This document shows positions 31,965 through 43,870 of a stretch of DNA of 64,000 bases, piece after piece. Location: positions 2,188,001 to 2,252,000 of the forward strand of contig OY755042.1 of NCBI GenBank assembly GCA_963576565.1, read 5' to 3'. Made by a program: the position numbers and the translations under genes. The stretch is from Aspidapion aeneum (Eukaryota > Arthropoda > Insecta > Coleoptera > Brentidae). Below the pieces are notes generated by a model, which saw nothing but the letters and a program-made list of their open reading frames with translations, was not told the origin of the DNA and ran no database searches. How positions within the stretch are numbered: position 1 is the stretch's first letter; each line of letters opens with the position of its first letter.

Positions 31965-33170
31965 TACCCAACAAACATTTAAAGTTGTAACGACGAAACG
32001 CCAACTAGAAAGAATTTCTTAAAAGTAACCGCAACGTACTCCCGCTACGTCTCAGTATACCATACAGCGACGTTATAATTCCCTAAGTGGGGAACCAATT
32101 TCTGGTTGTAACTACTAGGCCAAGTGTTTAAAGTCACTGTAGTAACAACTACACTACTACGTCGTAGCCAGGTATCTACTACGTCGAAGAGGCTGTTTTT
32201 TTCCGTAATGGCATCAAAGTTGCGATGTAGTTGCAAATAATATAATCGTTTCTTTTTGGTAGAATTGTAACACAATATGGTGGACACAACAGTAAACAGA
32301 CTCGCTTAGTTTTTTTGTTTGGTTATGGTTATAATATGAACTATGTTATCCAAAAGTGTGAGAATTTACGAGCAGAGGATCAAAATTCGAGTGCGACGCA
32401 AAGTTTTTTGTATAACATGCATTATATATATTGCAAAAAACCGGTGCGCCCGTAAAATTGAGCCGTTTTCTGGTAGCTGATGGAATTTTTGTGTTGTGAT
32501 TTTGGAGGTTATGTTTTCATAATCGACAGTTAACTCCAACAAATGGTGCTTAAGAAGAGCATTTTTGGTAAGCTTCAACTAATTTGTTTATAAAATAGTA
32601 TGGCTCTTTAATATGAGCTCATAAAACGACAACAAAAATATTAAATTTTCTTTCTTACATAAAAACATGGCGTCCCAAACTATATTCCCTGATAGTCGAA
32701 AAGGTTACTTGAAAGTAGTTGCGGCTTTAAAGTTGATCCAAAAAGTTATTTTGTCTACATTGTTACATCAGATGTTACTATGATGACACAAACTTTTGTG
32801 GTAAAAATTAAAGTTATAATGTAGTTGTCGGATACACTTGTTTGGGACTCCAATGAAGCTTAACTTTCTAGTGGTAATTAAGTAGGATATAAAAGTCAGG
32901 GCGACTACGAAATAACGACTAAAAAGAAAGTAAAACTTTAGCAACGTCCTATTGTGGTAGAGAAGACTATCAGAATCGACTATCAAGAAACAATCCTATG
33001 AAGTAATTTAGAGGGTCGTTTTTACGAAACATCTACTATTTCCTGATACTAAATAGTTGTTAGAACTAAAAAGTAACAAATTTTGGTTGGGATCACCACA
33101 TTTCTACTATAAGAAAGTAGCAAAGCCTTTAGAACATGTAGCCGCTACTATAAATGTTAGTTGGGTAATC
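31965..33170. mobile_element. Non-autonomous TIR element, ~1.2 kb
   Basis: Left end TTACCCAACAAACATTTAAA, right-end complement TTACCCAACTAACATTTATA. The inside is rich in GTAGT/ACTAC motifs in both directions; no coding frame with a known domain. Target duplication unresolved. Confidence 0.55.
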
Positions 33171-34124
33171 TAGTGGTATTTAAGAACATGTTGTGGAGGA
33201 CTTTTCAACTGTGAATTTGGTACATGAAAATAACGAGGGTAAAAAACACGTTATATACACAGCACCAGAAACTTCAGCAAAAAGGACATTTTTATAGCTT
33301 GATTTCTCCTTGTTGTTAAGTTATCTTTAAGCATGTAGATTTAACAAAATAAATATTACATAGTATGAGGTTGTTTTCAAGTAAAAAAAATCGTCAATTT
33401 AACGTTTATGTGATTTTTGTGCTATGTGGAAATAGAAACCCAATAAAAGAGTGTGAATTGTGAACGGACCGGGGTCGCTCTCAGGCCACCGGTAACAATA
33501 ACAACCCAATAAAAAAGTATGAATTACGAACCGGCTGAAGTCGATTTCATTAAACGTACCACACGAGTACCGTTATAGCTTGTATAATAAAAATTTTGTT
33601 TTACTAAGTATTTGCGGTATAAAAAACGGTCATTATGTTAACCATTGTTAAAGGATGCAGGAAAAACTTGTCGATAGCCTCTGTTTAGCCTTACAAGAAG
33701 GAATTAATCACATATTACCAGATTAGGTTCTTTCGATACTTTTACTTAAAGACAAAAGCATACGTAGTCGTGCTTAAAGCACTACAATATTTCCCAAAAT
33801 TTGAAAATTAATTTTCAATTTTCTCCTGAAAAAAACCATAATTTCTCTAAAAAACAAAACCGTATCAAGCAGTTTTGATAGCATTTGTGTCAGATGCTTA
33901 AAGCACTATTACAAAAAAAAATAGAGATTTTTATTTACAATTTATTTACTATATAAATTTTTTCGGGATTTTTTTATTTTATTCATTAAATCATAGTGTT
34001 GAAGCATGTAATCTGGATAAACGGTTAAAAACTTGTACAACAGATCTTCGGCAAACTAAGTTTTTAACCTTTAAAATCTACATTTTGGAGAAAAACAAAA
34101 ACATTAAGTATTAGTGGTGTGATG
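33171..34124. other. Unannotated spacer
   Basis: No gene recognised. AACCCAATAAAARAGTRTGA occurs twice (33437 and 33502), followed by similar text. Confidence 0.4.
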
Positions 34125-35310
34125 CAAACTTTCTCTGTTTTAACATAGATAAAACAAAAGTCCTCAGTTTTAAATTTTCTTTTGATGACCTAACTGTTTC
34201 CAACCAAAGAATAACTCAGGATGAAAATACTAAATTTTTAGGAATGTATATAGACAATAGGTTAAAATTCTCCTCGCATATTCTCTATCTTAATAAAAAA
34301 ATATCGATAGGTAGTTACGCCGTTAGACAAACATTTTTCGAACTTGGTTGTGAAATGGCCAAAACAACTTATTACGCCCTTGTTGATTCTCATTTGCGCT
34401 ATGGAATAGCCTTTTGGGGGAATTGCAGTCAGTATTTATTCAGATCTGTGTTTGTAATTCAAAAAAGATGCATCAGATATATTTGCGGAGCAAAAATCAG
34501 AGACCATTGTAGGCCTTTGTTTATGAGAGAAAAAATATTAACTCTTTGTTGCCTTTTTATACTAGAAACAGTGGTGCTGATTTATAAAAAATTTAAAAAT
34601 CACACATTTGAACAAACCTACCAAACAAGAAGTCAAGAATATAACAGCATACCACTGCCTATTCCTAGGTCTCAATTAACCCAAAACTCGATAATCTACC
34701 GCAGTATTAAAATTTTTAATAAGCTTCCAAATAGACTGAAAAGCATTCACTCGGAAAAAATATTTAGGGTTAAGGTAAAAGATTTGCTATTGGAGAAGGC
34801 ATATTATAGGCTTAATGAATTTTTCGAGGACCAGTTATAGGATAATTGACAAATATATTTAAACATTTAAGTTTTTTTATTTTACTTGTGTATGTATCAG
34901 ATTGTTCTGTTTGTTGTTTCTTGTTTTATATCTAACTTTAACATATTTTGACGTTTTAACATATTTTAACATGATTTGACATATTTTAAGACGTTTTTAC
35001 GTATTTTAACATGTTTTAACATATTTTAATTTAATGGTCAAAGAATTTCGTTGTATTTCGATAATAGTAAGTGAGTAGGTGTGATAGGTGGAAAGAGAGC
35101 ATATTTGCATAGGAGAAATATTTTAAAAAAATATATATATCGCGAAATTTATAGACTGTTACACTATTTTAAATGACTATTCTGTACCTCAACTTAGACT
35201 TGTAAGCAAGTGTTTATCTTATATTTACAATTAAGGACCATTTTTCGCTTTGTCTGTAAAACTCTACTTTTTTGACAATAAAGCATAATTTGATTTGATT
35301 GATTTGATAT
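34125..35310 (+). pseudogene. CR1/Jockey-like LINE 3' end
   Basis: 34125-34840 encodes the region after the RT palm: NIDKTKVLSFKF..., ENTKFLGMYIDNRLKFSSHI, YYALVDSHLRYGIAFWGNCS, QKRCIRYICGAKIRDHCRPL, and a tail ...IFNKLPNRLKS...KVKDLLLEKAYY ending at 34840. The FLGxxID...SHLRYGIxxWG...VxQKRxIRxI order is shared by CR1/Rex and Jockey-type elements lacking RNase H. The 3' UTR has AATAAAG near 35280 and ends in a TTGAT repeat (~35288-35310), the sort of short tandem tail such LINEs carry. Severely 5'-truncated. Confidence 0.82.
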
Positions 35311-35629
35311 CTTAAAAACTAGTCACTTTTGCATAACATACATTTACTACTTAACCCCTTCTCTATCTCATCCCCAGAGGAGTATCGAATTACCAGTAAC
35401 CCTGTCTAAATCCAAACAATAAAAACTAATTGGCAGAAAGTATTTAGAACTAACGAAAACCAATCCGTATCAAGCTAACTTTAGCCAACTTCATTAAACC
35501 TTTGGTTTCTGGGATTCCGAGATTTGAGAATTTAGGTGCTTATCACCCAATTTTAGCAACCCTTAATTAACAAAACCCCAGAAGACAAACAAGTTTAATT
35601 TCCATTATCTATCTACGAATCAGTGGCGT

Positions 35630-35774
35630 GCATAGATAAAATTCATTCAACACTTTTTACCTTCCTAGCCCGCGTGGCAACGGCTAGAGAAGGTATTATT
35701 TTCGACGAAAAAATTTTTTTTGAGATAACGTCGAAAATGTGTTATTTGGGTGTATTTTGACCTATACTAGATAT
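35630..35774. repeat. Element split by a LINE insertion (left part)
   Basis: CAGTGGCGTGCATAGATAAA at 35622 and GTGTTATTTGGGTGTATTTT at 35736 also occur, in similar form, around 45410-45450. The right-hand part of the same kind of element (CTGTCTGTGTGTGCGC..., CCGCTGAACCGATTTTCATA) resumes at 37105-37345, beyond the LINE. Confidence 0.6.
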
Positions 35775-37103
35775 AGACAATAGACAATAGACAATAGACA
35801 ACTTTATTAATCTTTTCAGCTACAATAATGTAGATAAGATACGTCAAATACAAAAAATATAACATTAAGTGTAAATAATAATAGTGTAAATATTTAAAAA
35901 AAATAAAAACGAAAACACATTTACAAAATTTGTATATATATGTATATAAATATTGAGAACAAAAATTTACCTTCTGCCCAACATGTAGTTTTCAAATTCA
36001 ATTACACTATAAAAAGTGTCATTTAATAAAAGATTTTTGATTTCTTTTTTGAATCTTGGCAGCGACGTAGTTTGTTTGATTTTGTTTGGCAACAAGTTAA
36101 AGAATTTGCATCCAAGATAATGAGTACTTTTTTTTATATACTCATGGTTGTGTTTATGAATGCTGAAGTGGTTACGACTTCTAGTTGGATAGTTGTGATA
36201 AGAACTATTTAATGTAAAAATATTTTGGTGTTGAAAAATGAAAATGAGTAGTTTATATATATGTAAATACTTGTTATTCTCATAATTTTATTATCCTTAA
36301 ATGCAGAGCGACAAGTACCGTTGTAAGGTATATTGAAAATTAATCTTATAAGTCTTTTTTGACCTACCAATACTCTTTCCACATCCTCAGCACTACCCCA
36401 TACTGCCACACCATAGGTTAGAGCCGAGTATGCATTAGCATAATACACAGTAATGAGAATTTTTATACTGAGAGAGTTTTTAAGTGACTTAATCATGAAG
36501 TAGCATGTATTAAGTTTTGAGCATACACTACTTATGTGTAAACTCCACTCGAAATGAGTATCGACAATAGTTCCCAAAAATTTTGAGCTATCGCTAACTG
36601 GCAGAGGGATGTCATTAAAGATTATATTGAGGTCGGTAGGTTTACGGGACTTTGTTCTAAATTCCATAAAGACAGTTTTAGAGACATTTATAATCAGATT
36701 GTTTTGCTTACACCAGTTCGAAAATTCATTTAGGGTTAAGTTGATTTTTTCATGAAGAAAATTCGTGTCTTTTGCGGATACAACGATGGACGTATCATCG
36801 GCGAACATAAACACAAGTCCCCACGTGATATATTCGGGAAGATCGTTAATAAACAGCAAAAATATTAAAGGTGCAAGCACACTGCCTTGGGGCGTGCCTA
36901 TGTTTGATTCTGAAGATTCTGAATATGTGCTTCCTATTTTGATTTTAAATTTTCTATCTGTAAGAAAAGATTTAATGCAGTTATTAAGGGGGTTTTGGAT
37001 ACCTAGTTTTTCGAGTTTTTTATATACAAAGTTAGGGTCTATGGTATCAAAAGCACGGGTTAGATCAAACAATAGTGCAACAACTCTATTTATATCGTCG
37101 TGA
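35775..37103 (-). pseudogene. CR1/Jockey-like LINE with RT palm, frameshifted
   Basis: Minus strand: VVALLFDLTRAFDTID (first catalytic Asp), NIGTPQGSVLAPLIFLLFIN, VFMFADDTSIVV (FADD), SKFLGTIVDTHFEWSLHISS, ALTYGVAVWGSAEDVERVLV and QKRLIRLIFNIPYNG. Near 36245 the frame shifts, and the tail continues in another frame to 35967 (HEYIKKSTHYLGCKFFNLLP...FYSVIEFENYMLGRR, then stop). The 3' end has AATAAAG and four copies of TTGTCTA (35779-35802) as a tail repeat. The 5' truncation falls just inside the RT fingers at ~37103, abutting a CTGTCTGTGTGTG tract; the frame open to 37141 includes that flank. Confidence 0.87.
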
Positions 37104-37352
37104 TGTCTGTCTGTGTGTGCGCGTATATTATTTCTGTCCATAACACGATAGCTCCTAAACCGCTGAACCGATTTTCATAAATTTTTTAGGTAAAATAGTG
37201 CACACTCTTACGAGCTGATTAAATTTTGGTCAAAATCCATTAATGCCGATTGACAATTAAAAATTTTAAAAAATGCTAACTTTTTAACGGAGCGTCGCAC
37301 CAATATAAAGTTTTCAGAATTTAGTAAACTACGTTTTGCTCAATATTTTGTG

Positions 37353-38355
37353 CATTGGCGTAGCTACCCTTGCTTTTCAGGGGGGGGCGTGGCCCCGGTC
37401 TATCTTGAACAAAAAGCAAACATAGGTTTTAAAGAGTCGTGCAAAGTGTGCAATGAATAAAAAAAAATACGCGCATTAAATGTTCTAATATTTTAATATA
37501 ACAAATTTAATAATACATTTACCAACTTATTTATATGTATACACAGGAAGTATGTGATTCAGCAATTCTACAAAGAAAATTTTCTACGTCGCTGACTGAA
37601 AGCGTCTACCACACTGTCTAAGTCGACCTCAACATCTTTTTCTATGAATAACAATAACAAACCTGAGTGTCTCTCTTGAGTCATGGTTGTTCTAAGCCAA
37701 TTAAAAACTCTCCTCATGGCAGAGAAAGTCCTCTCGCAAGTTGCACTTGAAATTGGAAGAATACTCGCAACTTTAAAAGGTTGGTAGAGGTTTGGATAGG
37801 TGTTTTCTGCTATATGTTGTTTGATAGAATCATGACCAACAGTTTGATTTAACCGAAAAATACAATTCTTTAAAACGGTCATTTCTGCTCTTAGAGTAGA
37901 AGTATTAATATTAAAAATTTCCCGGTATTGCTCGACGAATTTATTCCATTTAACGACGTGGGAAAACTTAATATGAAAATGGTTATGAAATTGTCACCAA
38001 AATCGGAAAATTTTCATAAGACACTAAACGCTAACCTCAAAAAAACTACAAAGATAATTATATTTATTTTAGAAAAACAGTTTAAAAAGGTCTTTTATAA
38101 CCTTACGACATCTACAACCCGATTGAGGAAACAGAGGGGCAAAGTTCGCTGTCTTTATTAAATGCGAAATTTAACTTACACTTCTATAATATTTTACAAG
38201 ATGTCGCCAATATGTATGAAATATTCAATATGCATAATTATGTTTAAATTCAAAAAATATTTTCGGGAAATTGCATAAGTGCAGAAAAGTTACCGATAAT
38301 TTAAAGAGAAAAAGCCTAATTCCGCAAGACAAGGGCTTTTTCCTGAAATGTAAAC
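37353..38355 (-). mobile_element. hAT-derived non-autonomous element, copy 2
   Basis: Starts CATTGGCGTAGCTACCCTTG and closely matches 7763-8772 in reverse. The far terminus found in copy 1 (CATTGGCGTG) is missing here; similarity ends at TGTAAACA. Confidence 0.8.
37568..37882 (-). CDS. hAT transposase C-terminal dimerisation domain (remnant), copy 2
   Basis: 104 residues, the same frame as 8245-8559 with a few substitutions (for example YQPFKVASILPISSATCERT, FSQRRRKFSL). Only the dimerisation region remains; no catalytic core, and the first codon is not ATG. Both copies share the same extent, so they were already deleted derivatives when amplified. An autonomous relative elsewhere would be needed for movement. 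Confidence 0.78.
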   Translation of the reverse strand: MTVLKNCIFRLNQTVGHDSIKQHIAENTYPNLYQPFKVASILPISSATCERTFSAMRRVFNWLRTTMTQERHSGLLLLFIEKDVEVDLDSVVDAFSQRRRKFSL

Positions 38356-38526
38356 ATTATCTGAATGATTTTAAATTTTAATGCACCTATTTTATTTGAA
38401 TATTTCCCGAATAATAATAGAAAAGTATGTATTTTCAGCGTCATGTTCTTTTACTAGTAGTCGGTAGGGGAGGCCTAAAATATCTTAGGGGGGGGCCTGA
38501 GGGAATTCAGGGCAGGGCACGTTATG

Positions 38527-38805
38527 GTGGGCGAGGCATATATCAGAGCTAATCGGTGATTGGTTACTTTCCCGAAATTCAATTTTGTTATTGTAAGGGA
38601 GCCGTTTAGTATTTTTAAGAACCGGTACCCATGTTCTGTTAATTTTAAGAGTTTCTTCAGATCTGTTGAAGTTCTGCTGGTGTTTATGAATTTCGATTGC
38701 TTCTCTATAAAGTCTTGGATAGTAAGAAGAGAAGGCGCAGAGAACTTGTGTGTCTTCGAATTTTATTCGGTGGTTTTCATTGTTTAGTGTGTGGTCACAA
38801 ACTTT
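38527..38805 (-). pseudogene. Penelope-like endonuclease fragment
   Basis: Minus strand reads HTLNNENHRIKFEDTQVLCA, YYPRLYREAIEIHKHQQNFN, RSEETLKINRTWVPVLKNTK, then NQSPISSDICLAHH. This matches the C-terminal part of the GIY-YIG domain at 12904-13512. It includes the conserved Glu of REAIEIHKH but not the GVY/YIG motifs, and it ends before the hammerhead. An orphan fragment. Confidence 0.82.
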
Positions 38806-39289
38806 TTTATTGGTTAGAAAAAATTCAGTATTGATAAATCGTAAGTTTTAAACTGTGAAATAAAATAAGAGCAAGTGAGTCAGTAAATAAGCTTAAGGGG
38901 ATTTTCGCTAATAAATCATCAAAAACTAAACGTCCCTGGCCGGCCATATTACCGCAATAAATTCGTTTTACGTGTTTATTTGCCGAATTGGCCCAACAAA
39001 AATTACATGGAGGATATTAAAGGGACAACGTTGTTAACTTTGATTGATTGCGTTATTTTGTTAATTACATCGCATCACGATTGCCTATGCTTTATTTGTT
39101 TAATGGAAATATTTTCCAATTTTACGTGGTTTTTGAATTAAATTAGAGTAAAATGGGAAAATATGCCGCGCTGGGTAATACGGCGCAGTTTAATAACTTA
39201 TTTCAGGCGAATATTTAGCAGCAGTGTGCCCTAGGTAGTTTAAATTAAAATAAAGAATATGAATGAGGATATTATAATTATCACATAGC
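38806..39289. other. Unannotated spacer
   Basis: No gene or clear repeat recognised. Confidence 0.4.
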
Positions 39290-40544
39290 TATTCTTTACG
39301 GAATTATACCAAACAAAAAGAGAACCATCGCAAGAAACCATGAAGAAACTCCAAATAAAAATAAAGAAAATAAACTTAGAACTACAAAATGAAATAAGCA
39401 ACGCGGAAATAAAGAGGGCATTAAAGAAAATGAAAAGTAACAAATCACCTGGAAATAACGAAGTAACGGCAATTAATGCATATTAATGATAAAGTATGGT
39501 GGCTTTATATTCTACTGAATGAAATACTAAAAGAAAAAATAAGGCCAAAAAACCGGAAGGAATCCATAACCATTATTCTAGAGAAGATCTATAACACTCC
39601 TCAACGTAATTTATAAGTTTTCAAAAAAAAATATTAACAGTATTGAAGCCACGAAGGAACCAAGCCAATAAAAAGAGATCAGACAGGGAGAAACAATATC
39701 TCCTAAACTATTTAACCAGGCCCTAGAAGACGGTTTTCAAAACTTAGATTGGGAAGAAATAAGCATCAAGATAAATGGACAATGCTTAAACCACCATATG
39801 CTGACGATATCGCCTTAATTACAAATAAAAAACTGATATAAATTCTAAAAGAACTGGATATAGGAGCTAAGAATATAGGCTTGAGTACAGCGGCGTAGCG
39901 TGCCCGAAAGGGCGGGGGGGGGGGGGGGGGGCGACAGCTAAAAAGGGTGCCTCTGAAAACTGATGAAAAATCTTGTGACAAAAAAAAACAACAAGGTCAA
40001 AAGGGCGCCTCTCATAAATCTTGCGACCAAAAAAAAAAAAAAAGGTTATCATCATGTGTGAGTGGGCGGCCGATAAGTCACAAGGGCGCCTCTCACGAAT
40101 CTTGCGACCAAAACAAAAAACAAAAAAAAAAAAAAAGGTCTTCATGTCGTTAGTTTCCTTTGGCACCCACTCAATTGGCCGTTACCGGCCCGACTTAATA
40201 AAGCTGAGGGTGCTTCGGCCACCTATGGGGCGCCACTACCCTCGGGGCGGGGGGGGCGACGAACCCCCCGCCCCCCCACGCTACGCCGCTGCTTGAGTAT
40301 GACCTTCACTGAAACTCAAATCATAACAAACACAGATAAAGATATCACAATCAGAATAAACCAAGAAAAAATAGAACAAGTAGAGGAATAAATATATCTG
40401 GGACAAATTATTAAACTAAAAAAAGAAAACCAAACAGCTGAAATCAAGAGACGATTAAGATTGGTCTGGGCAGCATTTGGTAAATTAAGCTAAAGAAAAT
40501 ATCCTCAGTACCACAAAACAAGTGTAACCAAACGTATTCTTTCT
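39290..40544 (+). pseudogene. RTE-clade LINE relic, split by a hAT MITE
   Basis: Degenerate frames read FTELYQTKREPSQETMKKLQ, EISNAEIKRALKKMKSNKSP, IRQGETISPKLFNQALED, HHYADDIALITNKKL (RT active-site box as YADD) and, after the MITE (39888-40291), MTFTETQIITNTDKD, EKIEQVEE, a stop, then YLGQIIKLKKENQTAEIKRR and LVWAAFGKL. This is the RTE arrangement, more divergent than the copies at 14985 and 55997. Several stops and deletions. A ribozyme repeat abuts its 3' side at 40545. Confidence 0.78.
39880..40299. mobile_element. hAT MITE with 8-bp target duplication, copy 2
   Basis: Element 39888-40291 with termini CAGCGGCGTAGCGTG/CACGCTACGCCGCTG, flanked by CTTGAGTA at 39880-39887 and 40292-40299. 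Opposite orientation to the 22.5-kb copy. It is longer because a block with A-runs and GGGCGCCTCTCA is repeated. Confidence 0.92.
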
Positions 40545-41100
40545 TTAAACAAGTTTTGTGGCTAATCGGGCAAAAAGGAGTTTTTTGTTTCCCATATATT
40601 TTTCCGTGGGTAGCCTGAAAGCTTAACGTCACGGGGATCCAAGATCTAATGGACACCTAATAAGTGTTGACAGTTAACCGTTTCGTCCTTATGGGACTCC
40701 TCAGAACACTGCTGGTCAATGTGACAAATCTTGCGAAGTTAATCAGACGGTTTTGTCTCTAATTAAATGTAATTAGTGAGAGAACTATAGCAAGAAGCGC
40801 CATCTACCGAGATACGAGAGAAACAAAAAACCAAAAGCAGGTGAAAACACTGCTATACAATATCGATCAATGAAAAGATCGAATGCAAATAAAAGAAAAC
40901 AACTATAGTCCGTGACCTACGGCAGCTCTTTGTCTTTCAGGCCGGATCAACACAGATTGCATTTTTACCCGTCTTCAAGTCAGTGAGCGTCAATCAACGG
41001 AATTTTTAAGCCAAATAATACTAACAAACGTGGAATTACGTACCCGTGAATTTAAAAATCAACAAGTTTCGTGGCTAATCGGGCAAAAAGGAGTTTTTTG
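40545..41100 (-). mobile_element. Hammerhead retrozyme-like repeat, ~1.1 unit
   Basis: One full unit plus ~75 bp of a second: AAACAAGTTTTGTGGCTAAT at 40545 recurs as ATCAACAAGTTTCGTGGCTA near 41058, both followed by CGGGCAAAAAGGAG. Closely similar to the 9.7-10.7 kb units. It abuts the RTE relic on the left and hairpin repeats on the right. No clear target duplication. Confidence 0.85.
40663..40710 (-). ncRNA. Type I hammerhead ribozyme, 40.7-kb copy
   Basis: Same core and stems as at 9836-9883: AGUGUU, CUGAGGAG, UCC/GGA, CGAAAC, ACGG-UUAA-CUGU, C, AACACU. No disrupting change. Confidence 0.92.
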
Positions 41101-41104
41101 TTAA

Positions 41105-41885
41105 TTGTTTTCTTGCTATGCTTCATATGAATTTATCGAAGCACCCTCATCCAATTGGCTTTAGACATCACCTATCGAAATCGAGTACGGTCGATAATAT
41201 GCCGCTAATTAGTCGTTAATTAGTTGTGCAAAAATTAATTTGTCGCATTTATTTCTGAGGTTTTTTTTAGTGTTTCGCTAACTTCATATGAAGTGAAGAA
41301 ATTGGCTTTAGACATGACCTATCGAAATCAAATATGGTGGATAATTTGCCGCTAATTAGTTGTCGATAAATTGATTTTTGTCGCATTTATTTTTGTGAAT
41401 TTTTTTGGGTGCTTCGCTAACTTCATGTGAAGTGGTGAAAATGGCTTTAGATATCGCCTATCAATATCTAAGATAGTGTATAGTTTGCCTCTTATTAGGT
41501 GTTAATTAGTTATAACTAAATTGATTTTGTCGCTTTTCTCTTTGTGTCTTTTTTGGGTACTTCGCTGACTTCATATGAATTTGGCGAAGCACCCAAAAAA
41601 ACGGTCAAAAATAAGATCGACAAAATTAATTTTTCCACAACTAATTAACTACTAATTAGCGGCAAATTATCCACCATATTCGATTTTGATAGGCATGTCT
41701 AAAGCCATTTTTTACGAGGGTGCTTCGCTAACTTCATATAAAGTTAGCGAAGCACCCAAAATAACACACAAAAATAAAAGCGACAAAATTAATTTTTCCA
41801 CAAATAATTCACGACTAATTAACGGAATATTATCGACCTAGTCGCGATTCGATTTGCGATGGGTGCTTCGCTAACTTCATGCTCA
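41105..41885. repeat. Tandem and inverted ~145-bp hairpin repeats
   Basis: Each unit holds a TTCGCTAACTTCATATGAAG-type hairpin, TGGCTTTAGACATxxCCTAT, and GCCGCTAATTAG. Three units run one way (near 41120, 41265, 41410) and two the other way (41580, 41745). A 17-bp perfect hairpin, GGGTGCTTCGCTAACTT with its complement, is at 41718-41757. Non-coding. Confidence 0.85.
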
Positions 41886-43200
41886 TACGAATTCTTGATA
41901 TAATTGGGAAAAAGTTACGGGAGGGACCTCTAACAGAGAAGGCTCAGTCCAATAATTTCTGCATTTTTTTTTTAAATAATTTATTAAATAAATATTCAAT
42001 AATTCTTTTACGTGCTTTCAACTTATTTGGTCGTATAACAATTTTATTATTATAATAATATATTGTTATCCGATTTTGTTTATACCTTCTACTCTATTAA
42101 AATAATTTTAAATTGGCTGTTTCATCAAAAATTAATTTCAATATACATACCAAATACCGGAGAAAATAATACAGTTGTTTAAAAAAAATAAATAAATGCA
42201 TCCATGACGGATCTAAAACCTTCCTCGCTCATTAGCACACTACAAGTTATATCAGCCTTGAAAACTATTTTTTGTAAATATTTCAGATTATTGCTATTGC
42301 TGCACGGACTAGAAAGGTAAAAATCACAAGCCTTTTGGATTGTATGAATTACATATTGCCAGATGCTATTATTTATTATATCTAAGTATAAGAACTCAAC
42401 AGTTTTTGGTTAGTGTGGCAATGATTTTAGAGGTTATCTGTCGAGAGGTACCTCTAAATAAGGTACCGCTCAACCTAGCTTCCCTATTCAACTTTTTTAG
42501 GGTGCAACTCACCCTGACAAGGGGGTGCAATCTAGGAAAATTTTTAAATAGCCAAAAGTGTCCCCCTTGCAAACAAAATCGATGTGTTTTCGAGAAAATC
42601 CAGGGCGGTCCTTTTTAGTTTTTTAAACCATAACCACAATAACCAGCTAATGCTTCAGATTGTTAATTTTTGTTCCATTTTCTGACTTTTATTATTTTTG
42701 TTTTCTTTAAAGAAAACAAAAGTGATATACAAGGCTTGTTTGGTTTGTCACCAACCGATAATCATTCCGGCTTTGTCACACCAGTCCTCCCGTTTTCTGG
42801 TTTTTATTATTTTTGTTTTCTTTCGAGATAACAAAAGTGATACATAAAGCGATAGATTATGTTTTGAAGCATTGTTAAAGGAGAAGAAACGAAAAGTCCT
42901 GCTTACTTCACAAATATTTTATCATATTATCTAATCACAATCTACAATTCATTATGTTTTGAAGGCTTGTTTGGTTCATCACCAATAATCATCCCGGCTT
43001 TGTCACCACAACGCTCCCGTTACTCTCATTTCCTAGTTTTTATTATTTTTGTTTTCGTTCGGTTCGTCACCAACCCATATTTATCCCGGCTTTGTCGCAC
43101 CAGTTCTCCCGTTCCTCCGTTCCTCGAGTTTCTTGGTTTTTATTATGATCATGATCATCACGGTTTTGTCCAACTATGTCATCAATCCTAGTATAATAAT
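41886..43200. other. Unannotated region with degenerate repeats
   Basis: No gene recognised. About three diverged copies of GGCTTGTTTGGTTTGTCACC / CATCCCGGCTTTGTC / TTTTTATTATTTTTGTTTTC occur at 42731, 42962 and 43058. Confidence 0.5.
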
Positions 43201-43379
43201 TTCTTCTTTGCAGGAGGAGGAGGATGTCAAATCAGTACCCCTGTTTTTTTTTAATCCCTCTATTTCTTTTCTTTTCCATAATTACCAATTATTTCGTCAT
43301 GATTTTTCATCATTTAAAATTCCCAATTTAGACTAAAAGTTGGTAGAGTTTCATTGCCTTCCTGTGGCTAGTGTTCGTT

Positions 43380-43870
43380 ATTGTCCCACAGCGGAAAGAC
43401 CCTTATTAACATGAAAGTTAGTATAATTAAATATTCTTCCTATTTCTAAATACCCTGTTACCTATTACCGTAAGACATATATGCTCTCATCGTAAATTTA
43501 ACCTGTAAAAGAGGTAACAAATTCCGGTTATATTTGTAAATGTCCTGTTACAGGTGACCGCGAGACATACATGCCCCAGTTCAGTTTGTGAAACTTTAAA
43601 GTTGGTAAAGTTTCGTTTCCTTCCAGCCACCTGTATAAATACCCGTAAACTTGTAAAATTATCCTGTCATGTAATTAATTATCAGCTTAAGTGTTTGTAA
43701 TACCAAATTAAAACGAGAGAAAACACATAAAATAGTATTTCTAAAAATTGGGTTTTATTGAAATTGAAAACACTGTTAAAAAGAAATATCCGAGAGACAA
43801 GTGAGACTCTAGGCTCCCTAATATTCTAGAGTGGCGCCCGAGGCAAAATTTCGATTGATTCTCTCTATCA
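43380..43870 (+). other. Possible solo LTR followed by a primer-binding-like site
   Basis: GTATAAATACCC at 43634 looks like a TATA box, and TGGCGCCCGAGG at 43832 resembles a retroelement primer-binding site. CCTGTTACxxxTxACCGxxA repeats within (43452, 43548). No clean LTR boundaries and no second LTR found. Confidence 0.25.

Noticed and set aside
41105..41885. CRISPR-like array
   Set aside because: Repeats are diverged, in both orientations, without unique spacers of constant length, and the context is eukaryotic.
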